Source: Amphiduros pacificus (Eukaryota; Annelida; Polychaeta; Phyllodocida; Hesionidae). Taken from it: DNA of 64,000 bases. The position numbers were made by a program, and so were the translations under genes. The notes beneath the pieces are model-generated. The model was not told the DNA's origin. It did not search any database and worked only from the letters and a program-made list of their open reading frames with translations. Positions 1 through 10,806 of the stretch are shown in pieces. How positions within the stretch are numbered: the stretch's first letter is position 1; every line of letters starts with the position of its first letter. The stretch covers positions 21,279,704 through 21,343,703 of the forward strand of contig OX439005.1 in NCBI GenBank assembly GCA_949316495.1, written 5' to 3'.

Positions 1-76
1 ACAGAAATAGTAAATAACCCAAATATTCCAAAAACAGTAAATATATTCCTGTGGGTATGCTGATATATTTTCTCAC

Positions 77-237
77 CTTATAGATGACGAAACCCATGTC
101 AACATTTTTGAGACCTTTATGTTTGAGTTTACGTCTGTCTTTCTGTTGAAGTTCCACTACGATGCTGCACATGTTATCCTCATCATCATCACAATCTCTT
201 AGCACTATCTTGTACTGAGGATTACTCCAGTGGGTGC
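77..237 (-). CDS. Calpain gene 1, exon 8 (C2-like domain acidic loop)
   Basis: TTTGCAG acceptor, GTGAGA donor, phase 0 end. It encodes THWSNPQYKIVLRDCDDDED and then IVVELQQKDRRKLK and MGFVIYK, the first part of the C2-like (domain III) beta-sandwich with its acidic loop. The gene continues to the left of the window. Confidence 0.9.
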
Positions 238-3200
238 CTGCAAATAGCACAATATTCTCAAGTTCATATAATTGTATTACTTTAGAAATACTCTCCTTGG
301 CCAATACTTAGTGAAAAGAAAAATGGACATGAAGAAATATTGGACCTCAATCTTTTTTATCAGACCTAATTCTGTCAACAATTCATTTTAGATTGATTTA
401 TTGATAGAAAAAGGTCTAATATAGAAATATTAGACTTCATTCTTTTAATGAATCAATTTAAAATGATAAAGTAAAATTCTGTACAATTAAGAGCATATGA
501 GAGAAATTGCTAAAAGTCACCTCTGCAGACTGGCCTCCCTCCTGCACTTACACCTCGGCACCATCTACTATGAAAAGTGTGCACAAACCACTTGCGAGGA
601 CTTTCAACAAGGCAATCTGGGGTCAGATTACATATGTCCAAGGTATGGAAATTGGTCAGGAACTCTCTAAATTCCATCCAAAATTCGCCATCATCCCGGA
701 AAACTAGGCCCATTGAATGACGATCTCTAGCAGGTATGCTGTGCCATTCCACAGATCTTAAAATGAAAAATATGGATTTCAATCTAAAAACGAATAGAGA
801 CAGAAGATTCCATAAGATTGGATTAAAGAGTATATTTGCCATGTTTCTGCACCTACCTGTCACACCAGGGCCCATTCCATTCTATCCTACTGCCCCAGGG
901 GTTGCGTACTCTGATCAGTGTGACTGGGACTTCCCCGCTATCTGATATCAAGCGAATCTGTAAAATAGGTATCGCATGAAAGATAAAATATGCAGATGTT
1001 CTCTACATTATATTTATGTGCATGAGCTTTAGTTTTTTAAAGAAATGTGCTTTTTGGTTATTTAATTGGGTTTTATAAAAGATCACATGAATTTGAATTA
1101 GCCATTGAAAATAATCATCTGTGACCAATACTTTCGAGGTAATAAAGCTATAATTGATGGTTTATTTGTAATTTAATGATCCAGTAATTATCAAATATTT
1201 ATCTTCAAGAGAAAGTTATAATCATAGTTTTTTCTCCCAGGATCAACATTGACCAGAAACAGCCTATTTTTTGTGCTTATTATGTTTTCCAAAACTGAAC
1301 AATTTCATTAAAAAATAATACATAATAAACTAACCTCTCTGAGATCTGTTACTGTATATGCATGCCCAGTGACTAAGCCATTAGGAAGTGTAGCTTCGGG
1401 ATGGCCTTCTATTGGCTGGGAAACAAATAAATATCTCAAATTGAACCTATACTTTCACCATAACGTACAGTTCAATTTTTTTTTATTTCCAAAAAATGTT
1501 CACAAATTCTCTAAATTTACTTACTTATCATTAAAATAGCAATTTCTTCTTTGTATCAGTAAAACTATTGTTATTAAGGTTTTCTATGAAAACCATGATT
1601 GCAAAACTTTCACATTATAAATATTTATGACACACACCTTGCAAATCAAACACACTATTTCCCAAACAAAAAGACAAGCTTTTTAGTGAAGACCCAGACC
1701 AACAGTCCCAATTATTGTGTTTATTAGCAGTCCTTGGTACATTTACCTGGATTCCACAGCCAATGAGGGATTGTTTCTCCAATGCTTTGAAGAGGACGTT
1801 GATAACATTGTCAGGAGGGGATGGCTCCCCTCTGGTGTGGTAGGATTCCACTAGTCCCCCTGTGAAGTCATGCAGGGCATCACTAACAAAACCAGCCTTC
1901 AAGGCCTCGTACGAACCATGCAATCTAATCAATGGAAAGCATTCAAGAAGGTTTTAGAAATCAACAGTGCTGGAGAAAATTTATATAAATTTTTTTGTGG
2001 GGGAAAAGTCAGATAATGCAGCAAGACAGTGAATATGATTGAAGGCAACTTATACCCTAGATAAAAGTAATACTCACTTAGCATATGCTTTTTCTAATAA
2101 TGCACCCCAGTATGAATGTTTTACACCTGAGTGAACAAACACGAGTTCTCCTCTAACTGTAGGCAAGCGATCATCGATTATGACCTCCTCCCAGGCACCA
2201 TACCGCCAAAATCGGAACAAAAACATTCCAGCATACCAGTCTGACTCAAAAGATTGGCCAGGTGGCACCACTTGATGTACAAGGGTTATATTCTCTGACA
2301 TTCCTGCTGCTGCAGCCAAAACCCAACAATCTCCTGAAAAGAAGAAAAATATTTTAACATGTAAGGATGTATAGATATAATTTGGGGGTTAATGCATTAC
2401 AATAAATCAAACTCTGTGATTCACTAAATCACAGTTCATATTAGCATTTATTAATCACCATATATCATTTAGGTATCTGCCTTTCCCATTAACCCCTAAT
2501 GGACGGGAAGGACGGCAACGTCCACCACCGGTAACTGATGGGAGGGACGTTGACGTCCCCATTGTTCTGGCTCAATGACGTAATTTAGTAACATTCCCTT
2601 GGGCTGCAACTTTGTTACAATGAAATCATGATAATGACGTCAGACTGAGTGGATCATGAACTTTTGACCCTAGCACTTCATAGAGCATATTGAATAACCA
2701 TGGTTATAAATTTAATCAATTACGTATGTAGATACACTAGTCCAGAAAAAAATTGGTTAGTCCAGCCAATCAACAAAATTTAGATAGTCTAGTCCCAACA
2801 GGTTAATTGAATGATCACTCAGCAACCTTGCATGCCTAAGAAGACATATGCTGGTGGAATGGGAGTTAACTCATAAACCTGTGCAATGAAACTGGGAATA
2901 TATAAATTATATGTAAAACCAATCTTAGTTCAATCAATAGGTTATAAGATTGCGCTTTTCAGTTCATTAAAATAGTGGTAAAAACATTAATTAAATTTCA
3001 TATTTTTTTTATAAAAACTACAAAATGCTCCACCACAGAAATTATTACATAAATATGCCCTTCCCAATCCCTGCAGATTCAATATTGTTTGGTTCTTACA
3101 TAGCTCAAGATCAATGCCTCATAGGATACACTGTATAGGCTTACCAAGTTCTCCTTGTTTCAGATCAAAATTGCTAGTGCCATCAATCATCATAAATGCC

Positions 3201-3875
3201 TTTGCTCCAGACATCCTTGATATCTCCTGTAAAAGTAAACAGACATAGATCACAAAGATGGCAAGATATGGCATTTCTTTAATCAGATTTCATAAAACAA
3301 AATCGTTGTTGACTACACCAAATTCTCAAACAGTAGTTTCAAGGATAAGGTTCAGAAGGTATCTTGGACCTGTGACTGACTGTTTATTGCAACCAAGATG
3401 TAAGTGCACATTAAACATTTAAATAACAATATTAATATGTATACATAATTGCAGTCAGGAAATATATATCTGAGACAATAAAAAAAATGTAGCTCACTGG
3501 TGGCCTTATCCATTCAAATACATAAGGAGGATGACGACTGAAATATAATGATGTGTCTTCTGCTGGAAAATCAGGATCATCATACAAAATTCCCTTTTTG
3601 AGAAAATCAGTTCTTAAAGCATCAAAGTCTTTTGTGATGGGCTTAGGTCCAAACCTGTCACTGGAACTGGACATCGCTCTCTTGAACGTATGCAATGGTG
3701 GGCCAGATTCATCTTGAAGATTGTTCCTGACAGGGGAATGTCTCACTTTGATGAGGTTTGTTGAAGGGGAGCTGCCACTCCCTGCTCCTGGCACTGGTAG
3801 TGATGCTGCATGGCCAAAACTTGAACCATCTCTCCACGTTCTCACGCTGTTATCTTGGCTGTACTGGCGTTCCAT
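77..3875 (-). CDS. Calpain gene 1 (partial; runs off left edge)
   Basis: Calcium-dependent cysteine protease of the calpain family, expected to be cytosolic and to cleave substrates in a limited way. Eight exons (3498-3875, 3145-3226, 2078-2333, 1747-1924, 1335-1415, 857-957, 521-756, 77-237) join in frame to 491 codons. All visible junctions are GT-AG. A Ser/Gly-rich N-terminal segment (about residues 1-75) is followed by the protease core with Cys156 in GDCW (TGT at 2326-2328), His316 in GHAYTVT (CAT at 1362-1364) and Asn344 in RNPWG (AAC at 901-903), then the start of the C2-like domain with acidic loop DCDDDED. The triad is complete, so the protease should be active. The remaining C2-like part and any PEF or other C-terminal domain lie beyond position 1. 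The start is the first ATG of the open frame in exon 1; an upstream non-coding exon cannot be excluded. It is divergent from calpain gene 2 and shares its core intron positions and phases. Confidence 0.93.
521..756 (-). CDS. Calpain gene 1, exon 7 (protease end, start of C2-like domain)
   Basis: 236 nt, phase 1 end, TTTTAAG acceptor, GTGACT donor. It encodes EWHSIPARDR, then GLVFRDDGEFWMEFREF and FHTLDICNLTPD. In gene 2 the same stretch is split in two by an intron inside the Trp codon of GEFW, so one paralogue gained or lost an intron here. The acceptor lacks a long pyrimidine tract. Confidence 0.88.
857..957 (-). CDS. Calpain gene 1, exon 6 (catalytic Asn344)
   Basis: 101 nt, as in gene 2. 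TTTTACAG acceptor, GTAGGT donor. It encodes VTLIRVRNPWGSRIEWNGPW, carrying the catalytic asparagine in RNPWG. Confidence 0.93.
1335..1415 (-). CDS. Calpain gene 1, exon 5 (catalytic His316)
   Basis: 81 nt, phase 0 at both ends, exactly the length of exon 5 in gene 2. TTTCCCAG acceptor, GTTAGT donor. It encodes LPNGLVTGHAYTVTDLRE with the catalytic histidine in GHAY. Confidence 0.93.
1747..1924 (-). CDS. Calpain gene 1, exon 4 (residues 239-298)
   Basis: GATTAG acceptor, GTAAAT donor, phase 0 end. It encodes LHGSYEALKAGFVSDALHDF, then TGGLVESY and QSLIGCGIQ, the PC1/PC2 junction of the protease core. Confidence 0.92.
2078..2333 (-). CDS. Calpain gene 1, exon 3 (catalytic Cys156)
   Basis: CTTTTCAG acceptor and GTGAGT donor. 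The exon opens with GDCWVLAAAA, holding the nucleophile Cys156, and continues through the protease subdomain PC1 (VVPPGQSF, FRFWRYGAWEEVIIDDRLP) to LLEKAYAK. Length 256 nt, against 253 nt in gene 2. Confidence 0.95.
2489..2806. mobile_element. TTAA-flanked miniature inverted-repeat element in intron 2 of calpain gene 1
   Basis: Both ends carry TTAA (2489-2492 and 2803-2806). The sequence read inwards from the left is TTAACCCCTAATGGAC and from the right TTAACCTGTTGGGAC, an imperfect terminal inverted repeat. The interior of about 310 bp has local palindromes around GACGT and no coding capacity. A TTAA target duplication is the hallmark of the piggyBac superfamily, so a piggyBac-type non-autonomous element is the best guess. 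The inverted repeats are short and imperfect, so assignment is tentative. Confidence 0.45.
3145..3226 (-). CDS. Calpain gene 1, exon 2 (residues 127-153)
   Basis: TTTTACAG acceptor, GTAAGC donor in phase 1. It encodes EISRMSGAKAFMIDG and then FDLKQGELG, the segment just before the catalytic cysteine; gene 2 has FDVKQGELG in the same place. Confidence 0.92.
3498..3875 (-). CDS. Calpain gene 1, exon 1 (start codon, residues 1-126)
   Basis: The ATG is read at 3873-3875. The first about 75 residues are Ser/Gly/Pro-rich and low complexity. The calpain N-terminal signature follows: FLKKGILYDDPDFPAED, then SLYFSR and FEWIRPP. The exon ends at a phase-0 donor, GTGAGC. The matching exon of calpain gene 2 also ends in phase 0 right after its equivalent (VWKRPH). 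Confidence 0.9.
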
Positions 3876-4629
3876 TGATTGTCAACGCATCAGTAGGTTC
3901 CACAAAGAAGGTTTACATTAAAATCAATCATTTTCGTAATGATTTAACAATCATTTAGTTCGAAAATCCACAAATTGTAACGCAAATGTGTGTGTAAGTC
4001 GTCTGCAAGATGAATTTAAACCGGAAGAGCGCTCTACAGAAAACGTTCAGCAGAAAATTAATTGGACACCGTTGATTGGATAAAAAATAATAGAGTTTTT
4101 AAAAATTTCCACCAGAGGGCGACACTTCTGTTTGTTGTTTCTGAAGATATTATATACATACACTAATATTGACACCAAGGCATTTTAAACTACTGGAAGT
4201 TTTAGAATTATGAATCAAAATAGTGTTTAACATTAAACTGTTATCAATTCCGGTACCTACATGGGACCAATAATAATAATAATAATAATATATTTCAATA
4301 TGGAATATTGAAATAGTTGCTTGTTGGTTGGCCACGAGTTTTTCGTCGTTTTAATTCTTATTTCAGGAAAAGGGGGTGGTTTGAGGGTCCAGGAGAACGG
4401 TTCTGGGTAAGTTTATTAATCTGTGTTTTATTATAAGGCGGATGGTTGGTGTTTGGACACTGGAAAAGGATGTCTTAAGACGGCAGTGACGGGTAGGCGG
4501 GAAGGTTGGTTTGTCGGTTACAGTTCTTGAAAGGTAAGGTATTTTTCGGTACTTTTTATCTTTAGTTATTGCAGGTGTGTTTGTAGGTGTCCAGTGTCTG
4601 GAGGTAGATGGTTTGGAGAGTTAACAGGA
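3876..4629. other. 5' flank of calpain gene 1 and boundary of the repeat array
   Basis: Upstream sequence of calpain gene 1. No coding exon is recognised. A CTCF-like motif lies at 4109-4123 and a short (AAT)n run near 4268-4290. From about 4340 the strand becomes G/T-rich, like the retroposon array to its right, and may be a diverged leading part of it. Confidence 0.5.
4109..4123 (+). promoter_or_regulatory. CTCF-like motif
   Basis: CCACCAGAGGGCGAC fits the core CTCF consensus CCASYAGRKGGCRS at nearly every position. It lies about 235 bp upstream of the calpain gene 1 start codon. CTCF is conserved in most bilaterians; use of this site is inference from the motif only. Confidence 0.4.
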
Positions 4630-5156
4630 TGATGGTACTAATGATTTTATTTCTTGTAGGTCCTTTTCAGGCGGAGAAAGAAAAGGAGTGGTAGTCATAG
4701 TTTAGTGGGGGATGTCGGTTACTTAGGATGTATAGTCTCGGTGGGATTAGAAAAGTTGGTAAGGAGGCAGTTGGTAGATATGAAGGTGCTGAAGATCACT
4801 AGGTACTCACGTGGAGGACATTTTTAGCCTCTAGTTGTGATTGGTAGGGCTTACGAGGATATTGGACGCCTCAGGCTGTATAGGGATATTGGACGCCCTT
4901 TAGCGCGCTGGGGATTGTAGGCCCCAAGGGAAGGAGCGAGTGTTGAGGTGAAAGTTGTCAGTGCAGAAGGTGATAATTAGATAGGGTAGCTTTTCATCAG
5001 TGTAGGGGCCTGCACCGGGCGGTCAGCACGAGTGCTTTTCACAGATTGGGGATAGTGCGTATGGGTCTCCTCTCTAGCTGGATAGCCATGCTGCGTAAGC
5101 TCTGAGTGCCCACGAGACAAAAGTGGAGCGGCCAACATATCAAATCAAATCAAATC
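4630..5156 (+). repeat. Array copy 1 (5'-truncated or with diverged leader)
   Basis: Clear identity to the other copies begins at ATGGTACTAATGATTTTA. The G/T-rich stretch before it (from about 4340) does not align well. The copy ends in ATCAAATCAAATCAAATCAA. Confidence 0.75.
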
Positions 5157-6403
5157 AATGATGAAGATGGCGACGAGCGGGAAAGAAGCAGACGATTCAT
5201 TGAAAACATAAATTCTTCAATTGTTATGATAAAAAAACTTTTTCAATTCGGAATTTTTGCATCAACATCTTTGGGAATATATATAGATACGGATGATGCT
5301 TGTTATATATGTATACAAACAGATAAGTAGGATTTTTTGAGAAGAAATGGATGAGGATGAGACAAGGTCAAGGAGACAAAAATGCGGGAAATAGCAGACG
5401 ACATTGGACACCATGGTTTGACTGATATTTGGATATATCATGAATAGAAATAAGGTAGTACTGTATTGTTCTTATGATTTGGGCATAAAGAAGAAAATTA
5501 AGGTAAGTGGAGTGTTAACATTTTTATTTTTTCAGGAGATGAAGATAGTTATATTTTGTTCCAGTTATTAGCAGGCATTAATTGTTATTGTGATTTGTAG
5601 GGTTTGCAGGTCTGGAACAGGGTGATGAGAAAAATGTTAGTCATAGTTAGTGGGGGATATTGGTTATCTAGGATGTAGTCTCGGTGTTAAAATCTTAATT
5701 TTTCCTTGTTGTTTGAGGAGATGAAGATATTTATATTTTGTTCCAGTTATTTGCAGCCACTAATTGTTATTGTGATTTGTAGGGTTTGCAGGTCTGGATC
5801 AGGATGGTGAGAAAAATGTTAGTCATAGTTAGTGGGGGATGTTGGTTATCTAGGATGTAGTCTCGGTGGGATTATGGTACTAATGATTTTATTTCTTGTA
5901 GGTCCTTTTCAGGCGGAGAAAGAAAAGGAGTGGTAGTCATAGTTTAGTGGGGGATGTCGGTTACTTAGGATGTAGTCTCGGTGGGATTAGAAAAGTTGGT
6001 AAGGAGGCAGTTGGTAGATATGAAGGTGCTGAAGATCACTAGGTACTCACGTGGAGGACATTTTTAGCCTCTAGTTGTGATTGGTAGGGCTTACGAGGAT
6101 ATTGGACGCCTCAGGCTGTATAGGGATATTGGACGCCCTTTAGCGCGCTGGGGATTGTAGGCCCCAAGGGAAGGAGTGAGTGTTGAGGTGAAAGTTGTCA
6201 GTGCAGAAGGTGATAATTAGATAGGGTAGCTTTTCATCAGTGTAGGGGCCTGCACCGGGCGGTCAGCACGAGTGCTATTCACAGATTGGGGATAGTGCGT
6301 ATTGGGTCTCCTCTCTAGCTGGATAGCCATGCTGCGTAAGCTCTGAGTGCCCACGAGACAAAAGTGGAGCGGCCAACATATCAAATCAAATCAAATCAAA
6401 TCA
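5157..6403 (+). repeat. Array copy 2 (near full length)
   Basis: Begins GATGAAGATGGCGACGAGCG. It contains two tandem versions of an internal module of about 165 bp (beginning GAAGATAGTTATATTTTGTT and GAAGATATTTATATTTTGTT), then the common 3' half and (AAATC)n tail. The tiny open frames inside it are not supported as genes. Confidence 0.8.
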
Positions 6404-7653
6404 ATTTTGGGGAGTTCAAGATGGCGACGAGCGGGAAAGAAGCAGACGATTCATTGAAAACATAAATTCTTCAATTGTTATGATAAAAAAACTTTTTCAA
6501 TTCGGAATTTTTGCATCAACATCTTTGGGAATATATACAGATACGGATGATGCTTGTTATATATGTATACAAACAGATAAGTAGGATTTTTTGAGAAGAA
6601 ATGGATGAGGATGAGACAAGGTCAAGGAGACAAAAATGCGGGAAATAGCAGACGACATTGGACACCATGGTTTGACTGATATTTGGATATATCATGAATA
6701 GAAATAAGGTAGTACTATATTGTTCTTATGATTTGGGCATAAAGAAGAAAATTAAGGTAAGTGGAGTGTTAAAATTTTTATTTTTTCAGGAGATGAAGAT
6801 AGTTATATTTTGTTCCAGTTATTAGCAGGCACAAATTGTTATTGTGATTTGTAGGGTTTGCAGGTCTGGAACAGGGTGATGAGAAAAATGTTAGTCATAG
6901 TTAGTCGGGGATATTGGTTATCTAGGATGTAGTCTCGGTGTTAAAATCTTAATTTTTCCTTGGTGTTTGAGGAGATGAAGATATTTATATTTTGTTCCAG
7001 TTATTTGCAGCCACTAATTGTTATTGTGATTTGTAGGGTTTGCAGGTCTGGATCAGGATGGTGAGAAAAATGTTAGTCATAGTTAGTGGGGGATGTTGGT
7101 TATCTAGGATGTAGTCTCGGTGGGATTATGGTACTAATGATTTTATTTCTTGTAGGTCCTTTTCAGGCGGAGAAAGAAAAGGAGTGGTAGTCATAGTTTA
7201 GTGGGGGATGTCGGTTACTTAGGATGTAGTCTAGGTGGGATTAGAAAAGTTGGTAAGGAGGCAGCTGGTAGATATGAAGGTGCTGAAGATCACTAGGTAC
7301 TCACGTGGAGGACATTTTTAGCCTCTAGTTGTGATTGGTAGGGCTTACGAGGATATTGGACGCCTCAGGCTGTATAGGGATATTGGACGCCCTTTAGCGC
7401 GCTGGGGATTGTAGGCCCCAAGGGAAGGAGTGAGTGTTGAGGTGAAAGTTGTCAGTGCAGAAGGTGATAATTAGATAGGGTAGCTTTTCATCAGTGTAGG
7501 GGCCTGCACCGGGCGGTCAGCACGAGTGCTACTCACAGATTGGAGATAGTGCGTATTGGATCTCCCCTCTAGCTGGGTAGCCACGCTGCGTAGGCTCTGA
7601 GTGCCCACGAGACAAAAGTGGAGCGGCCAACATATCAAATCAAATCAAATCAA
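6404..7653 (+). repeat. Array copy 3 (longest 5' end)
   Basis: It has the most complete left end, starting TTTTGGGGAGTTCAAGATGG. Otherwise it matches copy 2 with scattered substitutions, including the internal duplicated module and the AAATC tail. Confidence 0.8.
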
Positions 7654-8344
7654 GATATTTATATTTTGTTCCAGTTATTTGCAGCCACTAATTGTTATTG
7701 TGATTTGTAGGGTTTGCAGGTCTGGATCAGGATGGTGAGAAAAATGTTAGTCATAGTTAGTGGGGGATGTTGGTTATCTAGGATGTAGTCTCGGTGGGAT
7801 TATGGTACTAATGATTTTATTTCTTGTAGGTCCTTTTCAGGCGGAGAAAGAAAAGGAGTGGTAGTCATAGTTTAGTGGGGGATGTCGGTTACTTAGGATG
7901 TAGTCTAGGTGGGATTAGAAAAGTTGGTAAGGAGGCAGCTGGTAGATATGAAGGTGCTGAAGATCACTAGGTACTCACGTGGAGGACATTTTTAGCCTCT
8001 AGTTGTGATTGGTAGGGCTTACGAGGATATTGGACGCCTCAGGCTGTATAGGGATATTGGACGCCCTTTAGCGCGCTGGGGATTGTAGGCCCCAAGGGAA
8101 GGAGTGAGTGTTGAGGTGAAAGTTGTCAGTGCAGAAGGTGATAATTAGATAGGGTAGCTTTTCATCAGTGTAGGGGCCTGCACCGGGCGGTCAGCACGAG
8201 TGCTACTCACAGATTGGAGATAGTGCGTATTGGATCTCCCCTCTAGCTGGGTAGCCACGCTGCGTAGGCTCTGAGTGCCCACGAGACAAAAGTGGAGCGG
8301 CCAACATATCAAATCAAATCAAATCAAATCAAAATCAAATCAAA
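7654..8344 (+). repeat. Array copy 4 (5'-truncated)
   Basis: Starts inside the second internal module at GATATTTATATTTTGTTCCA, directly after the AAATC tail of copy 3. Its tail contains one odd AAAATC unit. Confidence 0.8.
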
Positions 8345-9390
8345 TTTTTTCAATTCGGAATTTTTGCATCAACATCTTTGGGAACATATATAGATACGGA
8401 TGATGCTTGTTATATATGTATACAAACAGATAAGTAGGATTTTTTGAGAAGAAATGGATGAGGATGAGACAAGGTCAAGGAGACAAAAATGCGGGAAATA
8501 GCAGACGACATTGGACACAATGGTTTGACTGATATTTGGATATATCATGAATAGAAATAAGGTAGTACTGTATTGTTCTTATGATTTGGGCATAAAGAAG
8601 AAAATTAAGGTAAGTGGAGTGTTAAAATTTTTATTTTTTCAGGAGAGGAAGATAGTTATATTTTGTTCCAGTTATTAGCAGGCACTAATTATTATTGTGA
8701 TTTGTAGGGTTTGCAGGTCTGGAACAGGGTGATGAGAAAAATGTTAGTCATAGTTATTGGTTATCTAGGATGTAGTCTCGGTGTTAAAATCTTAATTTTT
8801 CCTTGTTGTTTCAGGAGTTGAAGATATTTATATTTTGTTCCAGTTATTTGCAGCCACTAATTGTTATTGTGATTTGCAGGGTTTGCAGGTCTGGATCAGG
8901 ATGGTGAGAAAAATGTTAGTCATAGTTTAGTGGGGGATGTCGGTTACTTAGGATGTAGTCTCGGTGGGATTAGAAAAGTTGGTAAGGAGGCAGCTGGTAG
9001 ATATGAAGGTGCTGAAGATCACTAGGTACTCACGTGGAGGACATTTTTAGCCTCTAGTTGTGATTGGTAGGGCTTACGAGGATATTGGACGCCTCAGGCT
9101 GTATAGGGATATTGGACGCCCTTTAGCGCGCTGGGGATTGTAGGCCCCAAGGGAAGGAGTGAGTGTTGAGGTGAAAGTTGTCAGTGCAGAAGGTGATAAT
9201 TAGATAGGGTAGCTTTTCATCAGTGTAGGGGCCTGCACCGGGCGGTCAGCACGAGTGCTACTCACAGATTGGAGATAGTGCGTATTGGATCTCCCCTCTA
9301 GCTGGGTAGCCACGCTGCGTAGGCTCTGAGTGCCCACGAGACAAAAGTGGAGCGGCCAACATATCAAATCAAATCAAATCAAATCAAATC
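8345..9390 (+). repeat. Array copy 5 (5'-truncated, internally deleted)
   Basis: Starts at TTTTTCAATTCGGAATTTTT. Near 8920 it jumps from the second internal module straight into the third related segment, consistent with loss between short direct repeats. Confidence 0.8.
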
Positions 9391-9824
9391 TCTGGGATTA
9401 GAAAAGTTGGTAAGGAGGCAGCTGGTAGATATGAAGGTGCTGAAGATCACTAGGTACTCACGTGGAGGACATCTTTAGCCTCTAGTTGTGATTGGTAGGG
9501 CTTACGAGGATATTGGACGCCTCAGGCTGTATAGGGATATTGGACGCCCTTTAGTGCGCTGGGGATTGTAGGCCCCAAGGGAAGGAGTGAGTGTTGGGGT
9601 GAAAGTTGTCAGTGCAGAAGGTGATAATTAGATAGGGTAGCTTTACATCAGTGTAGGGGCCTGCACCGGGCGGTCAGCACGAGTGCCTTTCACAGATTGG
9701 GGATAGTGCGTATGGGTCTCCTCTCTAGCTGGATAGCCACGCTGCGTAAGCTCTGAGTGCCCACGAGACAAAAGTGGAGCGGCCAACATATCAAATCAAA
9801 TCAAATCAAATCAAATCAAATCAA
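9391..9824 (+). repeat. Array copy 6 (strongly 5'-truncated)
   Basis: Only the last about 430 bp of the element, beginning TCTGGGATTAGAAAAG, with seven AAATC units before unrelated sequence. Confidence 0.8.
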
Positions 9825-10360
9825 TTTATCACAGCCAAGTAATGACAACTATGGAAACTCATAAAATGAACAGAGTGGTTCTGTGGACCTCCATTCTATT
9901 GTATTGCAGTAAGAATGATAAGCTGCAAAATGACATATCTAAATAATTATTGCTGCCATTATGGTTATAATAATGCCAATACACTCAATACTTGTTTAAT
10001 GTATCATACATAATTTACATCAAATGTAACTTTTCACTTTATAAATACTATATTATGAGATTTTGATCAGATGACCATATTCTGAATATTGAATATCTTT
10101 GTAAGTATATACAAATTCCTCTTCCAACCACTATATGAATTGATGAGCTACCGGAGGGCTGACCTGACTGCCCATTGCTACTCCTCCAATTTGATCATAT
10201 TGAGTCCCATTAAACTCAAAGTGGTTCAAGGACTAGGCTTAAAATCCTGACTAGATCACTATTGGATGGTGTCAAAGTGCCGATCTTTTTAGTATCTAAG
10301 ATTCTTTTTGTATACAGCTCTTAGAACAGTAATAAATATATGTTATAATATAGACTATAG
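9825..10360. other. Intergenic sequence, nothing recognised
   Basis: AT-rich DNA between the retroposon array and the SINE-tail element. No exon, RNA gene or repeat was recognised. Confidence 0.4.
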
Positions 10361-10600
10361 TTTGTTTGTTTGTTTGTTTGTTTGTTTGTGGTTTTACAAC
10401 ACTTTCAACATTATTTCAGTCATTTCGTGATGAGACCTACTTGTAGCGGATATAGTGCTGCCTCACTGAATTGTCATGTTGCAGGTCCTTGACATGACAA
10501 TCCACCTGCTGGCCGATTTTGTAAAAAATACCCATAGGCTGGGCATCTTAACTGAAATCAGCGCAAATGTGACTGAGGTATTAGTCACACGATCATACTG
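10361..10600 (-). mobile_element. SINE-type element sharing its 3' tail with the tRNA-SINE at 15.3 kb
   Basis: Read on the minus strand it ends in a (CAAA)n tail (10361-10388). The adjoining about 125 bp closely match the 3' part of the SINE at 15331-15652 (CACGAAATGACTGAAATAAT and AATTCAGTGAGGCAGCACTA are shared). Left of GGTGGATTGTCATGTCAAGG in that orientation the two sequences no longer align, so this copy has a different body. The upstream boundary is uncertain. Confidence 0.65.
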
Positions 10601-10806
10601 GTAAACGTTCATATTGCATTCTGCTAGTCAATGACGTCTATAATTTCTGGCAACTTCAAAATGATGAGAGAAAATATAAATATAATTTTCAAAAAGGAAA
10701 CTGTATACAAATTCTTTTTTTTAAAAAAGACTTTCTTGTTATGACCTTCAGAGCTTGGTGACGCGGGATGTTAGTGACCCCGGGTTAGTGAATACATCCA
10801 TAGTAA

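Larger units (their letters stand above)
4630..9824 (+). mobile_element. Head-to-tail array of an uncharacterised retroposon with (AAATC)n tails
   Basis: Six near-identical copies in the same orientation, each ending GTGCCCACGAGACAAAAGTG, GAGCGGCCAACAT and then 3-7 repeats of AAATC. Approximate copies: 4630-5156, 5157-6403, 6404-7653, 7654-8344, 8345-9390, 9391-9824. Copies 2 and 3 are about 1.25 kb and start near AAGATGGCGACGAGCGGG; the others start at different internal points, directly at the AAATC tail of the copy before. Shared 3' end with variable 5' truncation is what target-primed reverse transcription leaves, so this looks like a non-LTR-type retroposon or the 3' part of a LINE that re-inserts into its own tail. 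No long reading frame is present, so it is non-autonomous. The family is not recognised. Simple unequal crossing over is less likely because the left ends differ. Confidence 0.75.

Noticed and set aside
5106-5330. Short protein frame at the start of array copy 2, and the frame MATSGKEADDSLKT in its leader
   Set aside because: Too short, differ between copies, and cross the boundary between two retroposon copies.
4630-9824. Hammerhead ribozyme (retrozyme-like) explanation for the tandem array
   Set aside because: I looked for CTGANGA followed by a stem and GAAA on both strands of the unit. Only isolated CTGAAGA and CTGATGA occur, without the rest of the core, and variable 5' ends argue for truncated insertion instead.
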